Made by a program: the position numbers and the translations under genes. From Olsenella intestinalis (lineage in GTDB: Bacteria; Actinomycetota; Coriobacteriia; Coriobacteriales; Atopobiaceae), in contig NZ_JALGRK010000001.1 in assembly GCF_023276655.1 (NCBI RefSeq), forward strand, positions 1,321,501 through 1,385,500: a stretch of 64,000 nt of DNA, in the 5' to 3' direction. The notes beneath the pieces are model-generated. The model saw nothing but the letters and a program-made list of their open reading frames with translations. It had not been told where the DNA came from and made no database searches. The stretch's first letter is position 1; every line of letters starts with the position of its first letter. Below are positions 41,783 to 53,341 of the stretch, one piece after another.

Positions 41783-41806
41783 GCCGCAGGTAGAGCGGCG
41801 TTTTTT
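41783..41806 (+). terminator. Intrinsic terminator of the left TPP riboswitch
   Basis: GCCGC-AGGTAGA-GCGGC followed by GTTTTTTG, 15 bp after the aptamer. This is the expected expression platform position. Confidence 0.75.
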
Positions 41807-41906
41807 GTGCCCAATCCAGACGACTCCCAAATCGGGGACCAAAACGGTACTGACGGCCTTCGCCGCCCCGGCTCCCGGGGCGGCGAATCGGCGAACGGTG
41901 CATTGA

Positions 41907-42539
<633 letters not shown>

Positions 42540-42569
42540 TCTTTCTGACCTGTGGCAACTCTGACTCTT

Positions 42570-42599
42570 GGGCCGTGCCATCCAGTGGATGCACGGCCC
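42570..42599 (+). terminator. Hairpin after the GH1 relic
   Basis: GGGCCGTGC / GCACGGCCC with an inner ATCC / GGAT pair, 31 bp after the stop; only ATTTCC follows. Beyond it (42600-42801) lie an imperfect dyad GCGACAC...GTGTCAC (42644-42666) and a T-rich TTTTTGATACC, possibly the operator and promoter of the PTS operon. Confidence 0.6.
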
Positions 42600-42801
42600 A
42601 TTTCCTATGCCACGATGGCACTGCCTCAAGCTTTCGATAAGACCGCGACACAATCAAAGAAGTGTCACGCCCCTGGTCTACGTCTTTGCGTTTTTGATAC
42701 CTGCCCAGTTCAGCCGTTGCCCCATAGACTTGTAATCGTCAAGAGGGTGAGCTGGCCACCCGAGCAGTATCAGAGGGTCAAGAGCGAAGGAGACAAAGGA
42801 A

Positions 42802-45764
<2,963 letters not shown>

Positions 45765-45826
45765 CTCGCGTCAGGTTCGTTTAGCTTCTACGACGGGCGA
45801 CTGCGGAATTGCTTTCCGCGGCCGCC

Positions 45827-46384
45827 CTACATCTTGACGCGCAACGCCTCTCCGCGGCCACACGAAAGGATGAAGTCGACCAGGTCGGAGATGGAATCGT
45901 CGCAGCCATGGCCCACCCAGTCGGTCACGACCGCAATGATGCCGTCAGCGTGGTAGTGCCGCACGCGCGCCTGCAGCTTCCTCTCCCTCCGCGATGAGGG
46001 TTCGGCGTCATCTGTGGTTAGGGTGTCAAGCAGGTAGCGCTGGACCCGACTGAAGAGGTAATCGCAAGCTCCGGGATTATCCATTATGACCTTGATGGCG
46101 TCCTTGTTCTCTTCCACGTACTGAAGTACCTGATACATCAGGGCGCGCCGGTCAAGTTCGTCGCCAGCGGGAGTCGAGGCGAATCGGGGCCTTATCTGCT
46201 CGATTCCGGCAGTGACGGAATCGATGATGTCCACGAGCACGTCCTCGCGCGTCTCGTAGTGACGATAGAAGGTCGTACGGCTAATTCCGGCCTTGGCCGT
46301 AATCTCCTTGACGGTAATCCTTGCGTACGGCTCGGTCTCCAGAAGCGACAAGAACGCACTTCGAATGTTCTCCTTGCCTACCAT
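45827..46384 (-). CDS. TetR-family transcriptional regulator
   Basis: 185 residues from ATG 46384; an ATG at 46399 would add five residues (MRRWR). The N-terminal HTH is typical (KENIRSAFLSLLE ... ITVKEITAKAGISRTTFYRHYETREDVLVDII). The C-terminal ligand domain is helical with two Cys near the end. It is convergent with the GH1 gene, so it probably regulates either itself or the PTS/GH1 operon; a sugar-phosphate ligand would be unusual for TetR. Confidence 0.85.
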   Translation of the reverse strand: MVGKENIRSAFLSLLETEPYARITVKEITAKAGISRTTFYRHYETREDVLVDIIDSVTAGIEQIRPRFASTPAGDELDRRALMYQVLQYVEENKDAIKVIMDNPGACDYLFSRVQRYLLDTLTTDDAEPSSRRERKLQARVRHYHADGIIAVVTDWVGHGCDDSISDLVDFILSCGRGEALRVKM

Positions 46385-46448
46385 GCGCCACCGCCTCATC
46401 CTAGGTTTGAGCTGCTGTAATGCTACCAAAACACCATAATGACTTTAC

Positions 46449-46469
46449 GCAGAATCTGAGACGTTCTGC
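46449..46469. promoter_or_regulatory. Candidate operator upstream of the TetR gene
   Basis: A dyad GCAGAA-(9 bp)-TTCTGC lies 65 bp upstream of the TetR start. An AT-rich stretch (ACCAAAACACCATAATG) sits between it and the gene. Assignment to this TetR is by position only. Confidence 0.35.
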
Positions 46470-46504
46470 AACCTCATGCCCGCTAGGACGGTTGGACCTC
46501 CCAT

Positions 46505-46677
46505 AAGTTCATCGACATCGCCATCGCTGGCACGGGCAGCTCGTCAAGCGCTTTGGTTTCATATGCGTGGACAAGGATGACGAGGGGCGCGGCCCGTTGG
46601 CGCGCACGCGCAAGGACAGCTCCTACGCCTACCGGCGCATCATTGCCACCAACGGGACTTTCGTCGAGGAGGAGTAA
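46505..46677 (+). pseudogene. Second GH1 relic (C-terminal about 45 residues)
   Basis: From about 46529 the frame reads [33 protein letters not shown] and IATNGTFVEEE to TAA 46675-46677. Decayed, frame-shifted sequence before it still aligns with the [13 protein letters not shown] region. At the nucleotide level it is closer to the relic at 42120 than to the intact GH1 gene. It ends 3 nt before the SnoaL-like gene and supplies its ribosome binding site (GAGGAGGAG). Confidence 0.7.
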
Positions 46678-46680
46678 CAC

Positions 46681-47085
46681 ATGAACGAGCGGGACAGAAT
46701 TGAGGTATTGGCGCTGGTCAACGCCTATGTGGAGTCCATCCATGCGGCAGACGAGGAGCGCTTCGCGGCGCTGTGGTGCGGACGCGACGACGACACGATG
46801 ATCTCCATCAACAAGGACTACCGCGGGCAGGAGGCCATCTGCAAGGACTTCTACACGAACGGCCTGCACCGCATGTACCGTTACATCGCGCTCGTTGCTG
46901 ACGACGAGCCGAGCGTGCGACCGCTCGCCGACGACGTGTGCGTGGTGGTCTTCCGATATCATACCGAGTGTGTGCGCGCCGAGACCGGCGAGCCCTACGG
47001 TATCAAGGGCACCGAGACGCAGGTCATGCGGCGCACCGAACGCGGCTGGAAGCTCGCGCACGTGCACTACTCGAAGGGCGCGTAG
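46681..47085 (+). CDS. SnoaL/NTF2-like fold protein
   Basis: 134 residues, ATG 46681. The pattern ALVNAYVESIHAADEERFAALW, YRGQEAICKDF and ending MRRTERGWKLAHVHYSKG is that of the SnoaL-like/NTF2 superfamily, a small cone-shaped fold used by isomerases, dehydratases and binding proteins. The catalytic role is unknown. It appears to borrow the ribosome binding site of a decayed glycosidase, suggesting that its present context arose by recombination. Confidence 0.75.
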   Translation: MNERDRIEVLALVNAYVESIHAADEERFAALWCGRDDDTMISINKDYRGQEAICKDFYTNGLHRMYRYIALVADDEPSVRPLADDVCVVVFRYHTECVRAETGEPYGIKGTETQVMRRTERGWKLAHVHYSKGA

Positions 47086-47243
47086 GCTGCGCGGGACAAA
47101 TAGAGTCCAACGCTGCCTATCGACGTGCTTGGCAATGCGATGATGGGCGCATGTCGGGTTTCTGCTCGCCTCTTCAGGCCATCTGTGTGCGCTTGAGATG
47201 GGCGGACCCCAGTTCGTCTCTGCTGCTTCATGAAGGATTTGTG

Positions 47244-47312
47244 GACGAGCGGCTTAGAGCAACTTAGCGCAAGTTGTTGGGGCGCCCACGACGTCGTGCG
47301 TACGACCTTTGC
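47244..47312. repeat. Right copy of the 69-bp dispersed repeat
   Basis: Partner of 40273-40341 in the same orientation, with the identical 36-bp core at 47263-47298 and the palindrome CACGACGTCGTG. It lies in a 365-bp gap that ends in the right TPP riboswitch. Confidence 0.8.
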
Positions 47313-47449
47313 GGCAATATCGTTTCCACCATGCAAGTGAGGCCGTGGCAGAGAGGATGAGTGCTCACACGCGGAGCCGCTTTGCGGCTCTCGCGCGCGA
47401 GGTTGACGCACATGGACGTCAACGCCGCGTTGCGCTACCATTTCAAGTC

Positions 47450-47538
47450 GATAGGGGAGCTGGCGCACGCCGGCTGAGATTGGGCCCATCGCGGCCCTGA
47501 CCCGAGAACCTGATCTGGGTAATGCCAGCGTAGGGACC
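47450..47538 (+). ncRNA. TPP riboswitch, right copy (canonical)
   Basis: The full thi-box is present: ATAGGGGAGC, CGGCTGAGATTGGGCC, CCCGAGAACCTGATCTGGG and AATGCCAGCGTAGGGA. A TTTCAAGTCGATA stretch precedes it. It controls the thiamine-type transporter genes that start 76 bp later. TPP binding would favour the terminator. Confidence 0.95.
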
Positions 47539-47564
47539 ATGACAAGCGCTTTTCTCGCCTGTGT

Positions 47565-47591
47565 AGTCCCGCCGATGGCGGGACTTTTTTT
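47565..47591 (+). terminator. Terminator of the right TPP riboswitch
   Basis: AGTCCCGCC-GAT-GGCGGGACT followed by six further T residues, a textbook intrinsic terminator 26 bp after the aptamer. Confidence 0.9.
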
Positions 47592-47613
47592 GTCCCGCGG
47601 AGAGAGAGGAAGC

Positions 47614-47967
47614 TTGAACTGTTCGGTTGCAATCCAGTTTTTGCCCCTGGACGCGAAGGATGACGCGGAGACCTGCGACGCGGTCGACCGCGTGATCGAC
47701 TACATCGACTCGACGGGGCTCGACTACTTCGTCGGCCCCTTCGAGACCGCGATCGAGGGCGACTACGACGCCTGCATGGAGTGCCTCAAGGGCTGCCAGC
47801 TTGTGGCCGCCGAGGCCGGGTGCGCCCACATGATGACGTACGCCAAGATCGACTTCAGGCCCGGCGGCGACGTCATGTCGACCGACCACAAGATCGGCAA
47901 GTACCACCCCACGGACTCGGAGTTTTCGGACTCGGGGCTTTCCGGCCGCGCGGGCGCGGTGGCCTAG
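47614..47967 (+). CDS. Thiamine-binding (YkoF/MTH1187-like) protein
   Basis: 117 residues from TTG 47614, 3 nt after GAGAGAGGA and just past the riboswitch terminator. The sequence NCSVAIQFLPLDAKDD, DYFVGPFETAIEGDYDACMECL and MMTYAKIDFRPGGD matches the small ferredoxin-fold DUF77/YkoF-type proteins. In Bacillus YkoF is encoded with a thiamine-precursor (HMP) importer and binds thiamine in the cytoplasm. The permease gene starts 1 nt after its stop. Confidence 0.8.
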   Translation: MNCSVAIQFLPLDAKDDAETCDAVDRVIDYIDSTGLDYFVGPFETAIEGDYDACMECLKGCQLVAAEAGCAHMMTYAKIDFRPGGDVMSTDHKIGKYHPTDSEFSDSGLSGRAGAVA

Positions 47968-47968
47968 C

Positions 47969-48772
47969 GTGGCGCGCACGGGAAAGGCGGAGTGGGGCGT
48001 GAGGCTGCGCCGGCGGGACGTGCTTGTGCCGCTCGCCACGGCCGCGCTCGTGCTGGTGGCATGGCAGCTCGTGGTGGTGTTCGGCATCGTGCCGAACTTC
48101 CTGCTGCCGAGCCCCACGCAGGTGGTGTCCGCCATCGTGGAGGACGCCGGACTTCTCGCCCAGCACAGCGCGTCGACCGTGGTCGAGGCTCTTCTCGGCC
48201 TCGTGATCGGGGTCGTGGTGGGCTCGCTCGTGGCCGTCGCGATGGACCGCTTCGAGGGCGTCGCGCTGGCGCTGCGGCCGCTCGTGACCGTGTCGCAGAC
48301 GATTCCCACGATCGCCATCGCGCCGCTTCTGGTGCTGTGGTTTGGCTACGGGCTGCTGCCGAAGGTGGTGCTCGTGATCATCTCCACGTTCTTCCCGATC
48401 ACCGTGTCGCTGTATGCGGGGCTGAGCTCCGTCGATTCCGACCTGATCGACCTGATGCGCACCATGGGCGCCTCGCGCTGGCAGATCTTCTGGCAGGCGA
48501 AGATGCCGGCCGCGCTCGACCAGTTCTTCAGCGGGCTGAGGATCTCGGCGACCTACGCCATCGTGGGCGCCGTGATTGCCGAGTGGCTGGGCGGGTTTGC
48601 CGGCCTGGGCGTGTACATGACGCGCGTGCGCAAGTCCTTCTCCTACGACCGCATGTTCGCGGTCATCGTGCTCATCTCGGTGCTGTCGCTGGCGCTGATG
48701 GGCCTCGTGGACCTCATTCAACACATCGCCATGCCCTGGAAGAGGGCAGAAGGGAACTCCAACCATGACTAG
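47969..48772 (+). CDS. Thiamine or precursor (HMP-type) ABC transporter permease
   Basis: 267 residues, GTG start, about six membrane segments. It belongs to the SsuC/TauC/ThiX permease family: PNFLLPSPTQVVSAI, VSQTIPTIAIAPLLVLWFGYGLLPKV and the EAA loop DLIDLMRTMGASRWQIFWQAKMPAALDQFFSG. The TPP riboswitch, binding protein and ATPase context indicates thiamine, HMP or a related pyrimidine. It overlaps the next gene by 8 nt. Confidence 0.9.
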   Translation: MARTGKAEWGVRLRRRDVLVPLATAALVLVAWQLVVVFGIVPNFLLPSPTQVVSAIVEDAGLLAQHSASTVVEALLGLVIGVVVGSLVAVAMDRFEGVALALRPLVTVSQTIPTIAIAPLLVLWFGYGLLPKVVLVIISTFFPITVSLYAGLSSVDSDLIDLMRTMGASRWQIFWQAKMPAALDQFFSGLRISATYAIVGAVIAEWLGGFAGLGVYMTRVRKSFSYDRMFAVIVLISVLSLALMGLVDLIQHIAMPWKRAEGNSNHD

Positions 48773-49823
48773 CAACTCCAACGCCTTTGACGCCTCGATC
48801 TCGCGCCGTGCCTTCGTGGGCGCGGCCATGGGTGCCGCCGCGACGGCCGGCCTCGCGCTATCCGGCTGCGGCGCGTACGACGCCTCGCGCGCCGGCCAGG
48901 GCGCGGGCGGCACGGGCAAGACCAAGCTCACGTTCTGCCTGGACTACACGCCCAACACGAACCACACGGGCATCTACGTGGCACGCGACAAGGGCTACTT
49001 CGCCGAGGAGGGGCTCGAGGTCGAGATCGTGCAGCCCGCGGAGGACTCCGCCGAGGCGCTGATCGGATCGGGCCAGGCGCAGCTGGGCGTCTCGTACCAG
49101 GACTACATCGCCAACGCCCTGGCCGCCGACGCGACTATGCCGATCGCGGCGGTCGCGGCGATCATCCAGCACAACACGTCGGGCATCATGAGCCGCAAGG
49201 GCGACGGCATCACCTCGGCGAGCCACATGCAGGACCACACCTACGCCACGTGGGACATGCCCATCGAGCAGGCGACGATCAAGCGCGTGGTCGAGTCCGA
49301 CGGCGGCGACTTTTCGAAGGTGAGGCTCGTGCCGTACAACGTGGACGACGAGGTGGCGGGCCTCAAGGGCAACCTCTTCGACACGGTGTGGGTCTACGAG
49401 GGATGGGCCGTGCAGAACGCCGCGGTACAGGGCTACGACGTGAACTACTTCAGCTTCATCTCGATGGATGACGTGTTCGACTACTACACGCCGGTCATCG
49501 CGGCGAACACGACCTTTGCCAAGGAGCACCCTGAGCAGGTGCGCGCGTTCCTGCGCGCGGCCAAGAGGGGGTACCAGTTCGCGATCGACGACCCGGCGGC
49601 GGCCGCGGACGTGCTCTGCTCGGCCGTGCCGGAGCTCGACCGCGCACTCGCCCTCCAGAGCCAGCAGTTCCTCGCGGGGCAGTACACGGCCGACGCGCCG
49701 AGCTGGGGCGTGATCGACGGCGCGCGCTGGAGCCGCTTCTTCCAGTGGCTGAACGACGGCGGCCTCGTGTCGTCGAAGCTCGACGTGAACGCCGGCTGGA
49801 CCATGGACTACCTGGAGCGCTAG
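48765..49823 (+). CDS. ThiY-type substrate-binding lipoprotein for thiamine precursor uptake
   Basis: 352 residues. A twin-arginine like lipoprotein signal (SISRRAFVGAA ... LALSGC, C35) is followed by an NMT1/THI5-like domain. LTFCLDYTPNTNHTGIYVARDKGYFAEEGL is the classic start of pyrimidine-binding ThiY/THI5 proteins, and QLGVSYQDYIANAL and YEGWAVQNAA also fit. These bind HMP or formylaminopyrimidine for salvage into thiamine. It is co-transcribed with the permease and ATPase behind the TPP riboswitch. Confidence 0.9.
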   Translation: MTSNSNAFDASISRRAFVGAAMGAAATAGLALSGCGAYDASRAGQGAGGTGKTKLTFCLDYTPNTNHTGIYVARDKGYFAEEGLEVEIVQPAEDSAEALIGSGQAQLGVSYQDYIANALAADATMPIAAVAAIIQHNTSGIMSRKGDGITSASHMQDHTYATWDMPIEQATIKRVVESDGGDFSKVRLVPYNVDDEVAGLKGNLFDTVWVYEGWAVQNAAVQGYDVNYFSFISMDDVFDYYTPVIAANTTFAKEHPEQVRAFLRAAKRGYQFAIDDPAAAADVLCSAVPELDRALALQSQQFLAGQYTADAPSWGVIDGARWSRFFQWLNDGGLVSSKLDVNAGWTMDYLER

Positions 49824-49824
49824 C

Positions 49825-50655
49825 GTGGGGGAGGATGAGGCGATGGCGGGCGTCGACGCGGCCGGCGTCGGCGCGGGCGGAGCAGGCGGCGTCGTGCTCG
49901 AGGCGCGCGGGCTCGCGCTCTCGTGGGACGAGGGTGCGAGCACGTGCGTGCGGGTGGACGCGCTCGAGGTGCGCGAGGGCGAGCTCGTGTGCCTGGTGGG
50001 GCGCTCGGGCTGCGGGAAGACGACGCTTTTGCACGCGCTGGCGGGGCTCACGCGACCGCTTTCGGGCCAGGTGCTCCTGCGCGGCCGCGACGTGACGGGG
50101 CTCGCGGGGCAGGTCAGCTACATGTTCCAGAAGGACCTGCTGCTGCCCAACAAGCGCGTCGTCGACAACGTCTGCCTGCCGCTCACGCTGGCGGGCGTTC
50201 CCAAGGCGGAGGCGCGAGAGAGGGCGCAGGCTCTTCTCGGCCGCTTTGGGCTTGCGGGCTGCGAGGGGAAGTGGCCCAGCGAGCTCTCGGGCGGCATGCG
50301 CCAGCGCGCGGCGTTCCTGCGGACGTACCTCATGGGCAACGACGTGGTGCTGCTGGACGAGCCGTTCTCGGCGCTCGACGCGCTGACGCGGGCGGACCTG
50401 CGCGACTGGTACCTGGGCGCCGCGCGCGAGCTGGGGCTGTCGACGCTCATGATCACGCACGACGTGGACGAGGCCGTGTCCATGGCGAGTCGCATCTACG
50501 TGCTGTCGGCGGGCGAGGGTCCGGGCGAGCCGGCGCGGATCTCGGACGAGGTCGAGGTCGGGCGCGCGGCGGGCGCGGACGCGGGAGACTTTGGGCTCAC
50601 GCCGGAGTTTTTGACGGCGAAGCGCGAGGTGCTCTCGGCGCTGGGCGTGGGGTAG
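49825..50655 (+). CDS. ThiZ-type ABC transporter ATP-binding protein
   Basis: 276 residues from GTG 49825; ATG 49843, behind GGGGGAGGATGAGG, is an equally good start. Walker A is GRSGCGKTTLLHAL, the Q-loop is YMFQKDLLLPNKRVVDN, the signature is LSGGMRQRAAFLRTY, Walker B is VVLLDEPFSALDAL and the His is in ITHDVDEAV. It belongs to the nitrate/taurine/thiamine-precursor ATPase group and completes the importer. GCTCTTCTC at 50230 is the dispersed word in an ALLG frame. About 100 bp of GC-rich sequence with no clear terminator separates it from the aminotransferase. Confidence 0.9.
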   Translation: MGEDEAMAGVDAAGVGAGGAGGVVLEARGLALSWDEGASTCVRVDALEVREGELVCLVGRSGCGKTTLLHALAGLTRPLSGQVLLRGRDVTGLAGQVSYMFQKDLLLPNKRVVDNVCLPLTLAGVPKAEARERAQALLGRFGLAGCEGKWPSELSGGMRQRAAFLRTYLMGNDVVLLDEPFSALDALTRADLRDWYLGAARELGLSTLMITHDVDEAVSMASRIYVLSAGEGPGEPARISDEVEVGRAAGADAGDFGLTPEFLTAKREVLSALGVG

Positions 50656-50761
50656 CGGGCGGCGTCGGGCGCGGAGGTCGCGGCGGACGGGCGGCGTCGG
50701 GCGCGGTCGTCGCTCCGGACGCTAGAATGGACACGGAAAACGCCGCGTCCAAGGAGTCGCC

Positions 50762-51907
50762 ATGCCGCTTGACCTCAACGAAGCACTCTCCGGCCTCAAG
50801 CCGTCGGGGATCCGTCGGTTTGCCGCGCTCGCGCGCGAGACGGAGGGCTGCATCTCGCTCACGCTGGGCGAGCCTGGTGAGGACACGCCGCAGGACATCT
50901 GTGCCGAGGTGGCGCGCGCCCTGGCGGACGGGGAGACCCACTACCCGCCCAACGCGGGCACGGAGGCGCTTCGAGACGCCATCGCGTCGCACCTGTCGGG
51001 GCGGGGCCTCTCGTTTGGCGCCGACGAGGTCATCGTGACGAGCGGGGCCACGGAGGCGCTCTTCTCGGCGATGGAGGCCCTGCTCAACCCCGGTGACGAG
51101 GTCATCGTGCCGATGCCGGCGTTTTTGCTGTACCAGTCGCTCGTGACGCTGAACCGCGGGAGCGTGGTCGAGCTTGACACGGCGCCGCACGGCTACCAGA
51201 TCGCGCCCGACGCGCTGGGCGAGGTCGTGGGCGAGCGGACCAAGGCCATCGTGCTGACGTCGCCCAACAACCCCACGGGCTGCGTGCTGTCCGCCGAGAG
51301 CCTCGACGCCGTGGCGGAGCTTGCGGCCGAGCGCGACTTCTACGTGATCTGCGACGACGTGTACGACCAGCTGGTCTACGTCGACGGGTACGAGGGGTTC
51401 GCGCAGAGGCATCCCGAGCTGCGCGACCGCACCATCGTGGTGAACAGCTTCTCGAAGCCGTATGCGATGACCGGGTGGCGCCTGGGCTGGCTCGCGGCGC
51501 CGGCCGAGCTCGTAGAGCAGGTCGCCAAGGTCCACCAGTATGCCGTGTCGAGCGCGGTGTCGTTCACGCAGCGCGCGGCCGTTCGCGCGCTGGCGAGCGA
51601 CGTGGTGCCCATGCGCGAGCGCTACCGTGCGCGCCGCGACCTGGTGACGCAGGCGCTCGCCGCGACGGGGCTGCCCACGCCCGAGCCCGGCGGCGCGTTC
51701 TACGCGTTCCCGTCGATCGAGGAGTTCGGCATGAGCTCCGAGGAGTTCTGCACCCGCGCGATCCGCGAGGCGGGCGTGGCGATGGTGCCCGGGGCGCTCT
51801 TCGGCGGGGAGGGCCACGTGCGCCTGAGCTATGCCTGCGCGGACGCCGAGCTGGAGGAGGCCCTCGTGAGGCTGGGCCGCTTCGTCGGGGCGCTCAGGCG
51901 CGGGTAG
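50762..51907 (+). CDS. Class I/II aminotransferase, probable N-acetyl-diaminopimelate aminotransferase
   Basis: 381 residues, fold-type I PLP enzyme. SLTLGEPGEDTPQDI, THYPPNAGTEALRDAIA, VTSGATEALFSA, SPNNPTGCVLS and the PLP-lysine segment NSFSKPYAMTGWRLGWL match the aspartate aminotransferase superfamily, PatA branch. Next to a diaminopimelate-type M20 deacetylase and dapH, its probable role is transamination of N-acetyl-2-amino-6-oxopimelate in the acetylase route to lysine. Sequence alone cannot exclude a general aspartate or aromatic aminotransferase. Confidence 0.85.
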   Translation: MPLDLNEALSGLKPSGIRRFAALARETEGCISLTLGEPGEDTPQDICAEVARALADGETHYPPNAGTEALRDAIASHLSGRGLSFGADEVIVTSGATEALFSAMEALLNPGDEVIVPMPAFLLYQSLVTLNRGSVVELDTAPHGYQIAPDALGEVVGERTKAIVLTSPNNPTGCVLSAESLDAVAELAAERDFYVICDDVYDQLVYVDGYEGFAQRHPELRDRTIVVNSFSKPYAMTGWRLGWLAAPAELVEQVAKVHQYAVSSAVSFTQRAAVRALASDVVPMRERYRARRDLVTQALAATGLPTPEPGGAFYAFPSIEEFGMSSEEFCTRAIREAGVAMVPGALFGGEGHVRLSYACADAELEEALVRLGRFVGALRRG

Positions 51908-51949
51908 CCGTCGCGCGGGCCGGCCGCTCCCGGGGCCGGCCTGGCCGCG

Positions 51950-53131
51950 CTAGGGGATGCGGACGAGGCGGCGGTAGCAGTCGAGGCCGACCATGAGCAC
52001 GCGCTCGTCGAAGTCGAAGGTCGACGCGTGCAGCGGGGCGGGCGTACCCGTCCCCAGCAGCATGAAGACGCCGGGCAGGTACTGCTGGTACCAGGCGAAG
52101 TCCTCGGTGATGAGCAGCGGCTCGTCGATGCGGCCCATCTCGGGCACCGCCTCGCGCGCGAGCTCGAGCAGGCCGGCGTCGTTGGTGACGGGCGGGTAGC
52201 CGTCGGAGAAGGCGACGCTCGCCGTGCAGCCCTCGCGCGCCGCGGCCTCGTCGGCGATGCGCCTGACCTCGCCGCGCAGGTGGTCGCACATCTTGTCGGA
52301 GAAGGTCCTCAGGCTGCCCTGCAGCAGCGTGTGCGCCGAGATCTGGTTGCGCACGTCGCCCGAGGCCATCTTGCCGAACTTGAGCAGGCACGGCTCCTCG
52401 CGCTCGGCCTCGCGCATGAGGTCGTAGGCGTCGCAGAGGAAGCGGCAGCCGGCGGCGAGCGAGTCGTGCCCCTCGTCGGCCTTGGCGACGTGCGATGCCA
52501 GGCCGCTGATCTCGACCTCGGTCTCGAACGAGGCGGCGAGAAGAGCGCCGGCGCGGCTCGCGACCACGCCCTCTTCGAGGTCCGGCCACAGGTGGAAGCC
52601 AAAGATCCGATCGACGCGGAGTCGCTCGAAGAGCCCCGTCTCGCAGACGATGCGCGCTCCTCCCGTGGTCTCCTCGGCGGGCTGGAACACGATCAGGACC
52701 GAGCGCGGCAGCTCGTCGGCGTGCGCCGCCACGTGCCAGGCGAGGCCGAGCGCCATCGCCATGTGGCCGTCGTGCCCGCAGGCGTGCATGCGCCTCTCGT
52801 GGGTCGAGGCGAACTCGCGGCCGGTCTGCTCGCTCACGGGCAGGGCGTCCATGTCGGAGCGAAACGCCGTCGCGTGCTCGCTTTTGCGGTCGACCCACAG
52901 GCACACGGTGGACTTGCAGGGCGTGAGGATCTCGCAGGCCTGGCCGCGCCGATTCAAAGCGGCCCTCACCTGCTCGAGCTCGCGCGTCACGTAGGCCACG
53001 GTCTTCGGCAGGTCGAAGTCGATCTCGGGGATGCGGTGCAGGTCGCGCCTCACGCGCGTGAGGTAGGCCAGCGTGGGCTCTCCCGCCTCGTCCAGCTCGC
53101 CTGCAGAGACCGTCTGCTCGCCGTCAGTCAT
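51950..53131 (-). CDS. M20-family amidohydrolase, probable N-acetyldiaminopimelate deacetylase
   Basis: 393 residues from ATG 53131. The metal-site motifs are visible: AFRSDMDALPVSEQTG, MHACGHDGHMAMALG, IVFQPAEETTGGAR (catalytic Glu) and GFHLWPDLEEG. The IAA-amino acid/N-acetyl-L,L-DAP deacetylase subfamily fits, and the enzyme would remove the acetyl group in the step after the neighbouring aminotransferase. It is convergent with the aminotransferase and divergent from lysA. Related hippurate or indole-acetyl hydrolases look similar, so the role leans on context. Confidence 0.82.
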   Translation of the reverse strand: MTDGEQTVSAGELDEAGEPTLAYLTRVRRDLHRIPEIDFDLPKTVAYVTRELEQVRAALNRRGQACEILTPCKSTVCLWVDRKSEHATAFRSDMDALPVSEQTGREFASTHERRMHACGHDGHMAMALGLAWHVAAHADELPRSVLIVFQPAEETTGGARIVCETGLFERLRVDRIFGFHLWPDLEEGVVASRAGALLAASFETEVEISGLASHVAKADEGHDSLAAGCRFLCDAYDLMREAEREEPCLLKFGKMASGDVRNQISAHTLLQGSLRTFSDKMCDHLRGEVRRIADEAAAREGCTASVAFSDGYPPVTNDAGLLELAREAVPEMGRIDEPLLITEDFAWYQQYLPGVFMLLGTGTPAPLHASTFDFDERVLMVGLDCYRRLVRIP

Positions 53132-53341
53132 GCCAACTCCTCGCCGAATCGCCGGCGCCGCCTCGCGCGACGCCTGTCGTTAGCGCGATTCTAGCCAACG
53201 CACGCCGAGGCGCGGCACGACGCCGTGCTTTGAATCCATTCTGTTACGTTGGGCGGCGACCTTCGCCCGCCCCTCGCGCGCCCCCGTACACTAGCCCAAA
53301 GGTTCGGATACCATGCCGGCATGCGAGGGAGGGGAGGTCCC

